A stretch of 49,029 bases of DNA. It comes from Parabacteroides sp. OttesenSCG-928-G21 (GTDB lineage: Bacteria > Bacteroidota > Bacteroidia > Bacteroidales > Tannerellaceae). The DNA lies in contig JAJDIA010000003.1 of the NCBI GenBank assembly GCA_030266465.1, forward strand, positions 1-49,029, written 5' to 3'. Position numbers and translations under genes: made by a program. Shown here piece by piece: positions 8,425-16,516 of the stretch (position 1 is its first letter; each line of letters opens with the position of its first letter). Under the pieces are notes generated by a model. It worked only from the letters and a program-made list of their open reading frames with translations. It did not search any database and was not told the origin of the DNA.

Positions 8425-9321
8425 ATGACTAAAATTAACAGACGCAAATTTATCCAGACCGGCGTTGTCGGTGTGGCAGGATTCACCTTGTTAGGTTCAG
8501 GAGTTGTAACAACAGGATGTACTCCAAAAGAGCCGATTATAGGTAAAGTAAAATTAGGAAAGACAGGATTGAATGTTTCTCGTGTTGCTATGGGAACAGG
8601 GACAGTCGGTTATAATAAAGGCTCCAACCAGACTCGTTTAGGGATGGAGAAGTTTGTCGAGATAGCTCAAAGAGCTTACGAGAGGGGAATGCGCTTTTTT
8701 GATTCGGCTGATACCTACGGTTCAGTGCCCTATGTGGCTGAAGCAATGAAATCTTATCCTCGAGAAAATATAACTTTCCTGACTAAACTTTGGACGTATG
8801 AAGATGGCTCCGAACGCAATGAGCCTGTGGATAAAATATTGGATCGTTTGCGTCTGGAAGGCAATACCGACTATTTTGATATTGTCTTGATGCACTGTAT
8901 GCGTAATGGAAACTGGGTAAATGACCGTACACATTATATTGACGGATTAGCAAAGGCTAAGCAGGACGGGATAATTAAAGCCGTAGGAGTCTCTTGCCAC
9001 AGTTGGGATGCGATGGTTGCTGCGGTTGATCACCCTTGGGTAGATGTGATTATGGCCCGGCTTAATCCGTTTGAAGCAAAGATGGATGGAACAACCAACG
9101 ATGTGAACGATTTGCTGGCTAAAGCCCGTGCAAATGGAAAAGGAGTTGTTGGTATGAAAATATTCGGAGAAGGAACAAAGATCACAGAAGAAGAGCGTGA
9201 AAAGTCTATTCGTTATGCATTGAAGGAAAGCAATATGGATAGCATGACGTTGGGATTAGAATCTGTAGAACAATTGGATGATGCGGTTGACCGGATCCTT
9301 CGGATTCAAAAAGAAAAATAA
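8425..9321 (+). CDS. Tat-exported aldo/keto reductase family protein
   Basis: This is a 298-residue AKR-fold oxidoreductase. The N-terminus carries a twin-arginine signal (NRRKFIQTG, residues 5-13) and a hydrophobic stretch ending VVTTGC (Cys32), which could be a lipobox. It is therefore probably exported folded and may be lipid-anchored. The catalytic tetrad of AKRs is visible: Asp93 and Tyr98 in DSADTYGS, Lys121 in FLTKLW and His157 in VLMHCM. Substrate and cofactor source outside the cytoplasm are unknown. It heads a three-gene run (27- and 23-bp gaps) with a Tudor-like protein and a DUF362 ferredoxin-like protein. Confidence 0.88.
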   Translation: MTKINRRKFIQTGVVGVAGFTLLGSGVVTTGCTPKEPIIGKVKLGKTGLNVSRVAMGTGTVGYNKGSNQTRLGMEKFVEIAQRAYERGMRFFDSADTYGSVPYVAEAMKSYPRENITFLTKLWTYEDGSERNEPVDKILDRLRLEGNTDYFDIVLMHCMRNGNWVNDRTHYIDGLAKAKQDGIIKAVGVSCHSWDAMVAAVDHPWVDVIMARLNPFEAKMDGTTNDVNDLLAKARANGKGVVGMKIFGEGTKITEEEREKSIRYALKESNMDSMTLGLESVEQLDDAVDRILRIQKEK

Positions 9322-9348
9322 GAATAACCAATTATAAGTTGATGAAAT

Positions 9349-9882
9349 ATGGAAAATGAAGTTTTAGGCATTGGTTCAAGGGTAGTACATAAAGAATATG
9401 GACCAGGCGTTGTTATTCAGGTAAAATCAAATAGTTATCTGATCACATTTATGGAATATGGAACCAGAGAGATCGCTCGTAGTTATCAGGGGCTGGAGGT
9501 TATTGAAGTATTAGAACCTTCCGATGATTTGGTTAGCCTTGAAATGATCGAACAATCTCTGACCAGAATATTACGAACATTCTCAGATATTCAGGAAATT
9601 GTTCCTATCGCTGATAAGTGGCGTGGAGGAACATTGATTCTAAAACCATCAAATCCGGAGTTGAAGCCATACGAAATGCCTATTGCAAACTTTTTTAATA
9701 AGATAATTCTTATCCGCGACAGGTTAAGAGTGCTGGAACAAAAAGTGAATTCCAGTAATCTGCCGGATGATGAAAAAATAGTTCTTCAGCAATATGTTAC
9801 CCGTTCGTATGGTAGTTTGACCTCATTTAATATCTTATTTAAAAATAAGTCTCAAAGCTTTGTGGGAGAAGGGGGACGATGA
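9349..9882 (+). CDS. Tudor/SH3-like domain protein of unknown function
   Basis: I do not recognise a named family for this 177-residue protein. The N-terminal 60 residues (GIGSRVVHKEYGPGVVIQV, then YLITFMEYGTREIARSY) resemble the small beta-barrel (Tudor-like) found in CarD-type proteins and at the C-terminus of UvrD/PcrA helicases, which contacts nucleic acid or RNA polymerase. The remainder is mostly helical, with a GGTLILKPSNPELKPYEMPIANFFNKII segment. There is no signal peptide. It lies between a Tat-exported reductase and a ferredoxin-like protein. A nucleic-acid or polymerase link is inference from fold resemblance only. Confidence 0.75.
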   Translation: MENEVLGIGSRVVHKEYGPGVVIQVKSNSYLITFMEYGTREIARSYQGLEVIEVLEPSDDLVSLEMIEQSLTRILRTFSDIQEIVPIADKWRGGTLILKPSNPELKPYEMPIANFFNKIILIRDRLRVLEQKVNSSNLPDDEKIVLQQYVTRSYGSLTSFNILFKNKSQSFVGEGGR

Positions 9883-9905
9883 TTTTATATATAATTTAAT
9901 ATAGC

Positions 9906-11027
9906 ATGAATACTTCTAAAGTTTACTTTACAAACCTGCGGACCACACCTTCAGCTAATCTTTTGGATAAGCTTGAACGGTTGGTAAAAAGGGCAGGAAT
10001 CGAATCTGTTGATTTTAAGAATCAGTTTACCGCAATCAAAATACATTTTGGAGAACCAGGTAATCTGGCTTTTATTCGTCCTAATTATGCGGCACGAATA
10101 GCTACTCTTTTGCGTAGCTTAGGCGCGAAACCTTTCCTGACGGATTGCAACACCTTATATTCAGGAAACCGGTCTAATGCTATTGATCATTTGCAAAGTG
10201 CAATGGATAATGGCTTTAATCCTATTTCTGCCAAATGTGATGTTATTATAGCGGATGGTTTGAAGGGGACAGAGTATCGGGAGATTTATATCGACGGTGA
10301 ATACTGCAAGGCTCCTAAGATAGGATCGGCTATTGCTGATGCGGATATTGTTATTTCCATGAACCACTTCAAAGGACATGAACAGGCCGGTTTTGGTGGC
10401 GCTTTGAAGAATCTGGGAATGGGTTGTGCCAGTGTGGGTGGCAAGTTGGAGTTGCATTCAGCATCACAACCTAAAATTATTCTGAAAAACTGTATTGGAT
10501 GTAACATTTGTGTGAAGCATTGCGCGCATGATGCAGTGCATCTGAATGCAGATCGTAAGGCGGAAATCGATTATTCGAAATGTGTGGGTTGTGGACAGTG
10601 TGTGGCCTTATGCCAGTATACGGCAGCTGTATCAAAGGATGATGAAACTTCTGAACGCTTGAATTATAAGATTGCAGAATATACAAAAGCTGTCTTGCTG
10701 AATAAACCGCATTTTCATATCAGCTTTATTATGAATGTTTCACCGGAATGCGATTGCTGGAATCATAACGATGCACCTTTAGTACCTGATTTAGGGATTG
10801 CAGCTTCGTTTGATCCGGTAGCACTGGATCAGGCTTGTGCGGATTTGGTTACCAATGCTCCTGTGCTTCAGAATACAAAACTTACGGATAAGCATACACA
10901 TGAACATACGCATGAGGGTGAAGATAAGTTCTGCTTGGTTCATCCTGATACGAACTGGCAAGCCGGTTTGAAATATGCCGAAAAACTGGGACTGGGGACG
11001 TGCGAATATGAATTGATTACCGTATAA
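9906..11027 (+). CDS. DUF362 domain protein with two 4Fe-4S clusters
   Basis: This 373-residue cytoplasmic protein combines a DUF362 domain (about 1-185 and 245-320; IKIHFGEPGN, MNHFKGHEQAGFGGALKNLGMGC) with a ferredoxin insert. That insert carries CIGCNICVKHC (Cys196, 199, 202, 206) and CVGCGQCVALC (Cys226, 229, 232, 236), two classical 4Fe-4S binding sets. It probably transfers electrons, and the substrate is unknown. A His-rich stretch HTHEHTHEGED (about 330-340) near the C-terminus could bind a transition metal. It is the last gene of its operon and is followed by a perfect hairpin terminator. Confidence 0.88.
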   Translation: MNTSKVYFTNLRTTPSANLLDKLERLVKRAGIESVDFKNQFTAIKIHFGEPGNLAFIRPNYAARIATLLRSLGAKPFLTDCNTLYSGNRSNAIDHLQSAMDNGFNPISAKCDVIIADGLKGTEYREIYIDGEYCKAPKIGSAIADADIVISMNHFKGHEQAGFGGALKNLGMGCASVGGKLELHSASQPKIILKNCIGCNICVKHCAHDAVHLNADRKAEIDYSKCVGCGQCVALCQYTAAVSKDDETSERLNYKIAEYTKAVLLNKPHFHISFIMNVSPECDCWNHNDAPLVPDLGIAASFDPVALDQACADLVTNAPVLQNTKLTDKHTHEHTHEGEDKFCLVHPDTNWQAGLKYAEKLGLGTCEYELITV

Positions 11028-11042
11028 AAAGATAGATAAAGA

Positions 11043-11080
11043 TAAAATGAAGACTTCAAGAAGTCTTCATTTTGTTTTTT
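11043..11080 (+). terminator. Intrinsic terminator after the DUF362 gene
   Basis: AATGAAGACTTC pairs perfectly with GAAGTCTTCATT across a two-base loop. The stem is flanked by A and T runs and followed by TTTTGTTTTTT. Confidence 0.88.
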
Positions 11081-11098
11081 CACCGTATTAATATTGTC

Positions 11099-11106
11099 TA
11101 TATTTG
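11099..11106 (+). promoter_or_regulatory. -7 box upstream of the aquaporin gene
   Basis: TATATTTG matches the Bacteroidetes -7 consensus 26 bp before the ATG at 11133. The nearest upstream TTTG (11071-11074) is slightly too far (24 bp). Confidence 0.5.
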
Positions 11107-11132
11107 CTTATGTAAACCTAAAAATAAACGAA

Positions 11133-11810
11133 ATGAAAAAGTATTTTGCTGAAATGATTGGAACAATGGTTCTGGTTCTTATGGGATGTGGGAGTGCGGT
11201 TTTTTCCGGTGGAATAGCTGATACGGTAGGTGCCGGTACAGGCACTTTGGGTGTAGCTTTCGCTTTTGGTCTTTCTGTGATAGCGATGGCGTATACAATT
11301 GGTAAAATTTCCGGCTGCCATATTAATCCGGCTATTACCTTAGGGGTATGGTTGTCTAATCGAATGTCGGGGAAAGATGCCGGAATGTACATGTTATTTC
11401 AGGTAATCGGTGCAATCCTTGGCTCTACTCTTCTTTATCTGCTGGTTTCAACAGGCAGTCATGCAGGTCCAACTACTACAGGATCGAACAGCTTTTCTGA
11501 AGGTATGATGGCTCAGGCATTTATTGCAGAGGCTTTATTTACATTTATTTTTGTGTTGGTGGTACTGGGTGTGACTTCAAAAGGGGCAGAAAACAATCTG
11601 GCGGGACTGGCCATCGGTCTGACTCTGGTGCTTATTCACATTGTATGTATTCCAATTACAGGTACATCAGTTAATCCGGCTCGCAGTATAGGTCCTGCTT
11701 TATTCCAAGGTGGAGAGGCACTTTCTCAGTTATGGTTGTTTATCGTTGCTCCGCTTCTGGGAGCTGCTATAGCTGCTTTTACCTGGAAGGCTATTGACGA
11801 AAAAAATTAA
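11133..11810 (+). CDS. aqpZ: MIP family aquaporin
   Basis: This is an inner-membrane channel of the aquaporin/glycerol facilitator family, 225 residues, with six membrane spans and two half-helices. Both NPA motifs are present (INPAIT at 65-67; VNPARS at 181-183). His169 and Arg184 match the water-selective AqpZ filter. The insert typical of glycerol facilitators between NPA2 and helix 6 is short. The open frame begins 39 bp earlier, but that part overlaps the promoter; the ATG at 11133 gives the standard N-terminus MKKYFAEMIGT. It is monocistronic, between a terminator and a palindromic repeat array. Confidence 0.92.
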   Translation: MKKYFAEMIGTMVLVLMGCGSAVFSGGIADTVGAGTGTLGVAFAFGLSVIAMAYTIGKISGCHINPAITLGVWLSNRMSGKDAGMYMLFQVIGAILGSTLLYLLVSTGSHAGPTTTGSNSFSEGMMAQAFIAEALFTFIFVLVVLGVTSKGAENNLAGLAIGLTLVLIHIVCIPITGTSVNPARSIGPALFQGGEALSQLWLFIVAPLLGAAIAAFTWKAIDEKN

Positions 11811-12124
11811 CAGTCCCCTTCCTTTTATAACAATACAGAGCGTGCTTTTATGGTGATAAACAGTTGCTTTTATTGCCATGATCTGTATGTCTCTTTGTGA
11901 TGATTTAATCGTTCCACCCGGGTGGAACGGCCGACTCACCCAGGTGGAACGATCGACTCACCCGGGTGGAACGGGCGTCTCACCTAGGTGGAACGATTAA
12001 ATCTCTGTTATGAAGGTATTACTTCATGCACATGTTTGCATAAACAAAAGCAGAAAATTGCGCCTTCTTTCATCGATAAATTTTCTGTGTATTTTGGAAT
12101 CGTTTTTTTTGTAAAATTCTGAAT
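11811..12124. other. Convergent intergenic region containing palindromic array
   Basis: These 314 bases between the convergent aquaporin and FemAB genes hold the four-unit array (11902-12003) and a small perfect hairpin ATGAAG-6-CTTCAT at 12008-12025. I see no open reading frame of interest. Confidence 0.7.
11902..12003. repeat. Four tandem 22-bp palindrome-centred units inside a 17-bp inverted repeat (array A)
   Basis: Four contiguous units of exactly 22 bp occupy 11908-11929, 11930-11951, 11952-11973 and 11974-11995. Each is centred on CACC-NN-GGTG and ends GGTGGAACG. The central dinucleotide is CG, CA, CG and TA in turn. Unit 1 contains an 18-bp perfect palindrome (GTTCCACCCGGGTGGAAC). 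The whole array is bounded by a perfect 17-bp inverted repeat, GATTTAATCGTTCCACC at 11902-11918 and its complement at 11987-12003. There is no spacer between units, so it is not CRISPR-like. Confidence 0.9.
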
Positions 12125-13246
12125 TTAAGGTGAGTAGTATCCCTGCGCTTGCATTTCAGAAGCCTGAAACAGATTGTACTTTTCTTCTATAAAGGGATAG
12201 TCCCAACAGCCAAGATGGTGTAGTAATTCACCTCCAAATCCTGTTTTGAATCGATACAGACCATACATCGGATGAGAAATGTTAGGACCAGGAGAGACGC
12301 CGAACATATCATACTCCGTACAGCCATGTCTTTTTGCCATTTCTATGGCTTTCCATTGTAAGGCATAAGTTGGCATATAGTTTCGTTTATGCGATGCTGA
12401 TGCACCATACAGATAGGTGCCCCTATGCCCTGAAAGTACCAGAAACATAGCTGCAAGAGGTTCCTGATCGGCCTCTGCAATTAATAAAATCACATCGGCA
12501 GGAGAATTTGTGTCTTCAGCTTTTGCATTCAGAACAGAAACGAAATAATCAATGCTGTTGATGTATAACCCATTTCTACGGGCTGTTTCTTTGTATAGTG
12601 AATACCAGACTTCTAATTTATCCAGACCGGCGATTTTTACTTCAACACCTCTCCTTTTTGCTAACATGATATTATAGCGGGTCTTGGGTTTCATTTGCTT
12701 AAGTATTTCTTCTTCAGGAAAAGATAAATCCAGAAATACAGTGGTAGAAGGGAGGATGTCTGAGTTGCTTTTGCGAAGATTCCAGTTAATGGTATTGTAA
12801 TTAAAATGGAATTCCTGAAACTGTTTTTGCGGAGCACCGATCCATTGCCCGTCACTGTCGTAATGGTCTTCATTACACCAATGCGATCGCCAGTTTAAGT
12901 CATAACGAATGCCGATACAATGTTTAGGCAGATAGGAACGAAGGATTTCCGATAACTCTTCCAGGAATGCTCCTTGAAATTCCTCGGAGGGCTCTATTTC
13001 AGGCCCATAAGGAATATAAGCAATGCTATCTTCTGAATTTAAAGGTTGTTGAATAAGCAATAGATCAGCGTTAGTACATGCATATCCTCCGACTTTTGTG
13101 TAAATATCCCGGTTCTTTACTTTAAAATCGAAGGCTTTTGTATTCAGGCCTTGCCTGTTTTTTACTTCCGACCAAAACGCAGTTTGCTGAACAATAGAAG
13201 TGCAATTAATTGCTTGAATCTCTTTTTCAAAAACATCAATTTTCAT
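12125..13246 (-). CDS. FemAB family (FemX-like) aminoacyltransferase
   Basis: This 373-residue protein has the double-GNAT fold signature of the FemABX family, which adds amino acids from aminoacyl-tRNA to peptidoglycan precursors. Visible hallmarks are KPKTRYNIMLAKRRGVEV (about 190-207), YGASASHKRNYMPTYALQWKAIEMAKRHGCTEYDMFGV, and the C-terminal YGLYRFKTGFGGE. No signal peptide or membrane span is visible, as expected for a cytoplasmic enzyme working on lipid-linked precursor. Substrate amino acid is unknown, since many Gram-negative homologues are uncharacterised. It is divergent from mnmE. Confidence 0.9.
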   Translation of the reverse strand: MKIDVFEKEIQAINCTSIVQQTAFWSEVKNRQGLNTKAFDFKVKNRDIYTKVGGYACTNADLLLIQQPLNSEDSIAYIPYGPEIEPSEEFQGAFLEELSEILRSYLPKHCIGIRYDLNWRSHWCNEDHYDSDGQWIGAPQKQFQEFHFNYNTINWNLRKSNSDILPSTTVFLDLSFPEEEILKQMKPKTRYNIMLAKRRGVEVKIAGLDKLEVWYSLYKETARRNGLYINSIDYFVSVLNAKAEDTNSPADVILLIAEADQEPLAAMFLVLSGHRGTYLYGASASHKRNYMPTYALQWKAIEMAKRHGCTEYDMFGVSPGPNISHPMYGLYRFKTGFGGELLHHLGCWDYPFIEEKYNLFQASEMQAQGYYSP

Positions 13247-13265
13247 GATATAAACAAAATGCAGG

Positions 13266-13273
13266 CAAATATA
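13266..13273 (-). promoter_or_regulatory. -7 box of the FemAB gene
   Basis: CAAATATA on the plus strand reads TATATTTG on the minus strand, 19 bp ahead of the FemAB ATG. No clear -33 TTTG is seen. Confidence 0.5.
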
Positions 13274-13380
13274 GCGATAATAAAATAAGATACCTAATGG
13301 GCCGCTCCGGCTTCTTCTGAAAATAAGGTGATTAAATCTTGACAGATCAGATTTTAGTCGTTGATATGTTTATTTTTATC

Positions 13381-13388
13381 TATTTTTG
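13381..13388 (+). promoter_or_regulatory. -7 box of mnmE
   Basis: TATTTTTG lies 21 bp before the mnmE ATG, with a TTG 17 bp upstream at 13361-13363. It overlaps the potential TTG start codon at 13386, which argues for the ATG at 13410 as the true start. Confidence 0.55.
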
Positions 13389-13409
13389 TATTCTTATTCA
13401 ATCATCAAA

Positions 13410-14801
13410 ATGACGGATCAAACTATAATTTGTGCTATTTCAACACCTCCTGGCAGTGGAGGAGTTGCTGTTGTCCGATTATCAGGAAAGGGCTGTATTG
13501 GCCTGGTAGATAAAGTGTTTGTTTCTCCTTCTAAAAAAATATTGGCGGATTGCCGGGCAAATACGATTCATTATGGGGAGATTCGTAAAGAAGATGAGGT
13601 TGTTGATGATGTATTGATTAGTCTTTTCCGGGCACCACATTCGTATACTGGCGAGGATACTGTAGAGATTACTTGTCATGGCTCTACCTATATTCAGCAA
13701 CAAATATTGCAACTGCTTGTCAGCGAGGGATGCCGTTTGGCGCTTCCCGGCGAATTTACACAGCGTGCTTTTCTGAATGGGAAGATGGATCTTAGTCAGG
13801 CTGAAGCGGTAGCCGATCTGATAGCCTCTACTTCTGCCGGAATGCACAAGCTAGCACTTAATCAGATGCGTGGAGGGTTTAGTAATGAGTTGATTAACCT
13901 ACGCGCACAATTACTCGATTTTGTTTCATTGATTGAACTGGAGTTGGATTTCAGCGAGGAGGATGTTGAATTTGCTAATCGTTTACATCTGAAAGAATTG
14001 GCGCAAAATATTGATAGCGCTATTACTCGTTTGGCCGATTCCTTTAGTGTAGGAAATGTGATTAAGAATGGCATTCCCGTAGCAATCATTGGAGAAACTA
14101 ATGCTGGCAAATCAACTTTATTGAATCTTCTTGTCGGTGAGGAACGTGCTATTGTTTCTGATATTCACGGTACAACACGTGATGTGATTGAAGACACGAT
14201 TAATCTGGCAGGGATTACTTTCCGTTTTATTGATACAGCCGGAATACGGGAGACAAGTGATACTATTGAAAATCTTGGTATTGAGCGTACTTACCGTAAA
14301 CTTGAACAAGCAGCTATTATCCTTTGGGTGATCGACCTGACAACGCCGGCTGAACAAATTGAAGCTTTGTCTTTAACTATTTTACCTAAAGCGGTTGATA
14401 AGCGTATCATTCTTGTTTTTAATAAAGCAGATTTACTTTCATCCGATGAACTTACTATGAAACAAAACCTGTTGAACGATGTCCCGGCAGAACGTATTTT
14501 TATTTCTGCTAAAAATCGTTCCAATACTGATATACTACAAGATATATTGCTTAAGGCTGCAGCTTTTCCTGATTACAATCCGAATGATGTTATTGTCAGT
14601 AATGTCCGCCATTTTGAAGCTCTAACCAACGCTCATGCTGCTTTGCAACGTGCTATCCGGGGACTTGATGAAGGTATCTCCGGTGATTTTCTTAGCCAGG
14701 ATATTCGTGAATGTATGCATTACCTTGGAGAAATTACCGGACAGATCAATAATGATGAGATATTGGGGAATATATTTGAGCGGTTTTGTATCGGGAAATG
14801 A
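13410..14801 (+). CDS. mnmE: tRNA uridine-5-carboxymethylaminomethyl(34) synthesis GTPase MnmE
   Basis: With MnmG it modifies the wobble uridine of certain tRNAs. The 463-residue protein has the N-terminal tetrahydrofolate-binding domain (about 1-118, with ISTPPGSGGVAVVRLSG), then a helical domain interrupted by a G domain. The G domain shows GETNAGKS (228-235), switch region GTTRD (254-258), DTAG (275-278) and NKAD. The C-terminus ends with the diagnostic CIGK containing the conserved Cys460. The frame is open from a TTG at 13386, but the ATG at 13410 matches the usual N-terminus MTDQTIICAISTPPG and leaves the promoter free. Confidence 0.97.
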   Translation: MTDQTIICAISTPPGSGGVAVVRLSGKGCIGLVDKVFVSPSKKILADCRANTIHYGEIRKEDEVVDDVLISLFRAPHSYTGEDTVEITCHGSTYIQQQILQLLVSEGCRLALPGEFTQRAFLNGKMDLSQAEAVADLIASTSAGMHKLALNQMRGGFSNELINLRAQLLDFVSLIELELDFSEEDVEFANRLHLKELAQNIDSAITRLADSFSVGNVIKNGIPVAIIGETNAGKSTLLNLLVGEERAIVSDIHGTTRDVIEDTINLAGITFRFIDTAGIRETSDTIENLGIERTYRKLEQAAIILWVIDLTTPAEQIEALSLTILPKAVDKRIILVFNKADLLSSDELTMKQNLLNDVPAERIFISAKNRSNTDILQDILLKAAAFPDYNPNDVIVSNVRHFEALTNAHAALQRAIRGLDEGISGDFLSQDIRECMHYLGEITGQINNDEILGNIFERFCIGK

Positions 14802-14982
14802 AAAAAGAGAGAATCAACTCGTCAACATCATACATCAGATACTCTCCATTATAACTTCACCAAAACAAGAAGTGCAATTTATTCAATCAATTACTAAGCC
14901 AGCAAAAAACACAATAACTATCTTCAAAAGCACCTAAAATCAATGAAATTAGAAACATTTCATTAATAAATCATACAATATC

Positions 14983-15015
14983 ATTCCCATTTTTGGGACA
15001 CTTGTTTTTGGGAAT
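14983..15015. repeat. Small TCCCA/TGGGA palindromic repeat
   Basis: TCCCA-TTTT-TGGGA forms a hairpin. It is followed by CTTGTTTTTGGGAA, so that an outer ATTCCCA/TGGGAAT pair also exists. The same two building blocks recur at 48,973-49,010 in the opposite order. No gene lies in 14802-15060; the rest is plain AT-rich sequence. Confidence 0.5.
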
Positions 15016-15060
15016 AGTATAAAATTTATCTTTTCGTCAGAAGAGAAAAAAGACAGGGAT

Positions 15061-16005
15061 TTATTGATTTAACCATTTGATTTGTTTCAGGAATTTGGGT
15101 GTAGAATCAAATCGTTTGATAAAACAGAGGTTCATTCGACCGGTGTCAAAGTATAAATCCATATCGTTGTTGTGGGATATGTAGATGCGGTTGATTACAA
15201 AATTCACTCCCAGTGACCATTTCTCGGCATTGTAGCCTGCTGAGAATCGTGGTAGAAGACTTGGAGACACTTCTATGTTTTTGAAAAAACCGTTCAGACT
15301 TGCGGCACCCAAACTTATACCTGCTGATAGACCAAATGATACAAAAAAATCACGTTTGATCACAAAAGTATGCGCATAGCCCCCATTTATATTTATCTGG
15401 TAATTTGAATGGCGATTGTCTGTATTGATAACCAAAGAACTGTCGGCGGATAGCCGATTGTAATAAAAACCTCCTCCTACTTGAAAGCTACCGGCTGATT
15501 TCAATTGTCTTTTAGTCTGATAAAAAGCGGCAGGATAGGAGAATTTTTTATGATTAAAAACATAATGCCCTAAAAAACCATATTGCGTTACAGAAATATC
15601 CGGATATAGGTCAACCTGTAAAGGGTCATCCTCTTTAAGAACATAATATCCTTTGTATTGTTGGAAGAAAACGTCGGCTAAAAAACGTTCGCCATAATAA
15701 TGATACTGAAAATCCAGCGAACGGGTTTTCCCTAGGTTTTTATCTCGTAAAAAATCAAAAGCGATACCACCAGTCAGTGAAAACTCCTTATAAGTTATTC
15801 CGAAGCCAATTCCTATAGGCGTATTCGGTTCATAAGTCACTGATTCATTTTTGCTGATTTCGTGCTCTATGGCGGTGAATTTTCGATACACTAAAGCACG
15901 TATAGAAAACTCCTGATCGAAAGCTCTGACATAAGAAGAATCGGATTGACCGGAGACCATCACAGGTAATAACAAGAAAAACAGGATTATAAAAAGACAC
16001 TTCAT
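15061..16005 (-). CDS. Exported beta-barrel-like protein of unknown function
   Basis: This 314-residue protein begins with a signal peptide (about 1-19, MKCLFIILFFLLLPVMVSGQ). The rest is dominated by alternating hydrophobic and aromatic stretches such as FSLTGGIAFDFL, FSYPAAFYQTKRQL, and YAHTFVIKRDFFVSFGLSAGISLG. This looks like an outer-membrane beta-barrel, and the pattern resembles DUF4421-type proteins, though I cannot confirm that. The frame is open upstream to 16155, but the ATG at 16005 gives the signal peptide. The gene is monocistronic and divergent from crcB. Confidence 0.8.
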   Translation of the reverse strand: MKCLFIILFFLLLPVMVSGQSDSSYVRAFDQEFSIRALVYRKFTAIEHEISKNESVTYEPNTPIGIGFGITYKEFSLTGGIAFDFLRDKNLGKTRSLDFQYHYYGERFLADVFFQQYKGYYVLKEDDPLQVDLYPDISVTQYGFLGHYVFNHKKFSYPAAFYQTKRQLKSAGSFQVGGGFYYNRLSADSSLVINTDNRHSNYQININGGYAHTFVIKRDFFVSFGLSAGISLGAASLNGFFKNIEVSPSLLPRFSAGYNAEKWSLGVNFVINRIYISHNNDMDLYFDTGRMNLCFIKRFDSTPKFLKQIKWLNQ

Positions 16006-16090
16006 GAAATACGTATTGACTGCATCTGTTATATAACGCATTAAAAGCAACTTAATTATTTGAACGAATGTTGAAAGTTTTAATATTTTG

Positions 16091-16098
16091 TATATTTG
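16091..16098 (+). promoter_or_regulatory. -7 box of the crcB operon
   Basis: TATATTTG lies 7 bp ahead of the crcB ATG at 16106, with TTG at 16071-16073 (17 bp upstream). If used, the mRNA would be essentially leaderless and would have no room for a fluoride riboswitch. Confidence 0.5.
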
Positions 16099-16105
16099 CT
16101 TTGTT

Positions 16106-16477
16106 ATGATTAAACAGATCTTGTTAGTAGGCTTAGGTGGTGGTGTGGGGAGCATATTTCGTTACCTTACTTCTGTTTGGGTTTTACGGCGTTTTACATA
16201 TGACTTCCCATTAGCTACTTTTATTGTGAATATAGTCGGTTGTTTTTTGATTGGATTACTCATAGGATTTTCTTTTAAACATAATTGGGTAGATGAGAAT
16301 ATAAAACTTCTTCTTATTACAGGTTTCTGTGGTGGATATACTACTTTTTCAGCTTTTGCTTTAGAAAACTGGGGGATGATTGAAACCGGTAATTATGGGG
16401 CTTTTGTTTTTAATGTTTTGGGAAGTGTAGTTTTAGGCATTACAGCAGTTTTTATGGGATTACTGCTAACCAGATAA
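16106..16477 (+). CDS. crcB: Fluoride efflux channel CrcB/FluC
   Basis: This 123-residue four-TM protein is a Fluc-type fluoride channel that works as an antiparallel dimer and protects the cell from fluoride. Family motifs are GGGVGSIFRYL (11-21), the pore Asn in ATFIVNIVGCFLIG (Asn42) and GFCGGYTTFSAFALE (73-87). The frame is open from a TTG at 16088, but that start overlaps the promoter and the ATG at 16106 gives the usual N-terminus. The next gene follows within 6-39 bp, forming an operon. Confidence 0.95.
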   Translation: MIKQILLVGLGGGVGSIFRYLTSVWVLRRFTYDFPLATFIVNIVGCFLIGLLIGFSFKHNWVDENIKLLLITGFCGGYTTFSAFALENWGMIETGNYGAFVFNVLGSVVLGITAVFMGLLLTR

Positions 16478-16516
16478 GTTAATATGAAAAGTAAAGGAAT
16501 GATGATGAGGTGTAAA

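Noticed and set aside
11902-12003. CRISPR-like repeats
   Set aside because: The 22-bp units are contiguous without unique spacers, and there is no cas gene in the window.
13386-13409. TTG start for MnmE
   Set aside because: It would place the start codon inside the -7 box, and the conserved protein begins at the ATG at 13410.
14802-15060. Small gene after mnmE
   Set aside because: The only open frame is an out-of-frame continuation overlapping mnmE. The region shows no conserved protein features, only AT-rich DNA and a short palindrome.
16088-16105. Fluoride riboswitch ahead of crcB
   Set aside because: Only about 100 bases separate the divergent genes, and the -7 box is 7 bp before the ATG, so no leader remains for a riboswitch.
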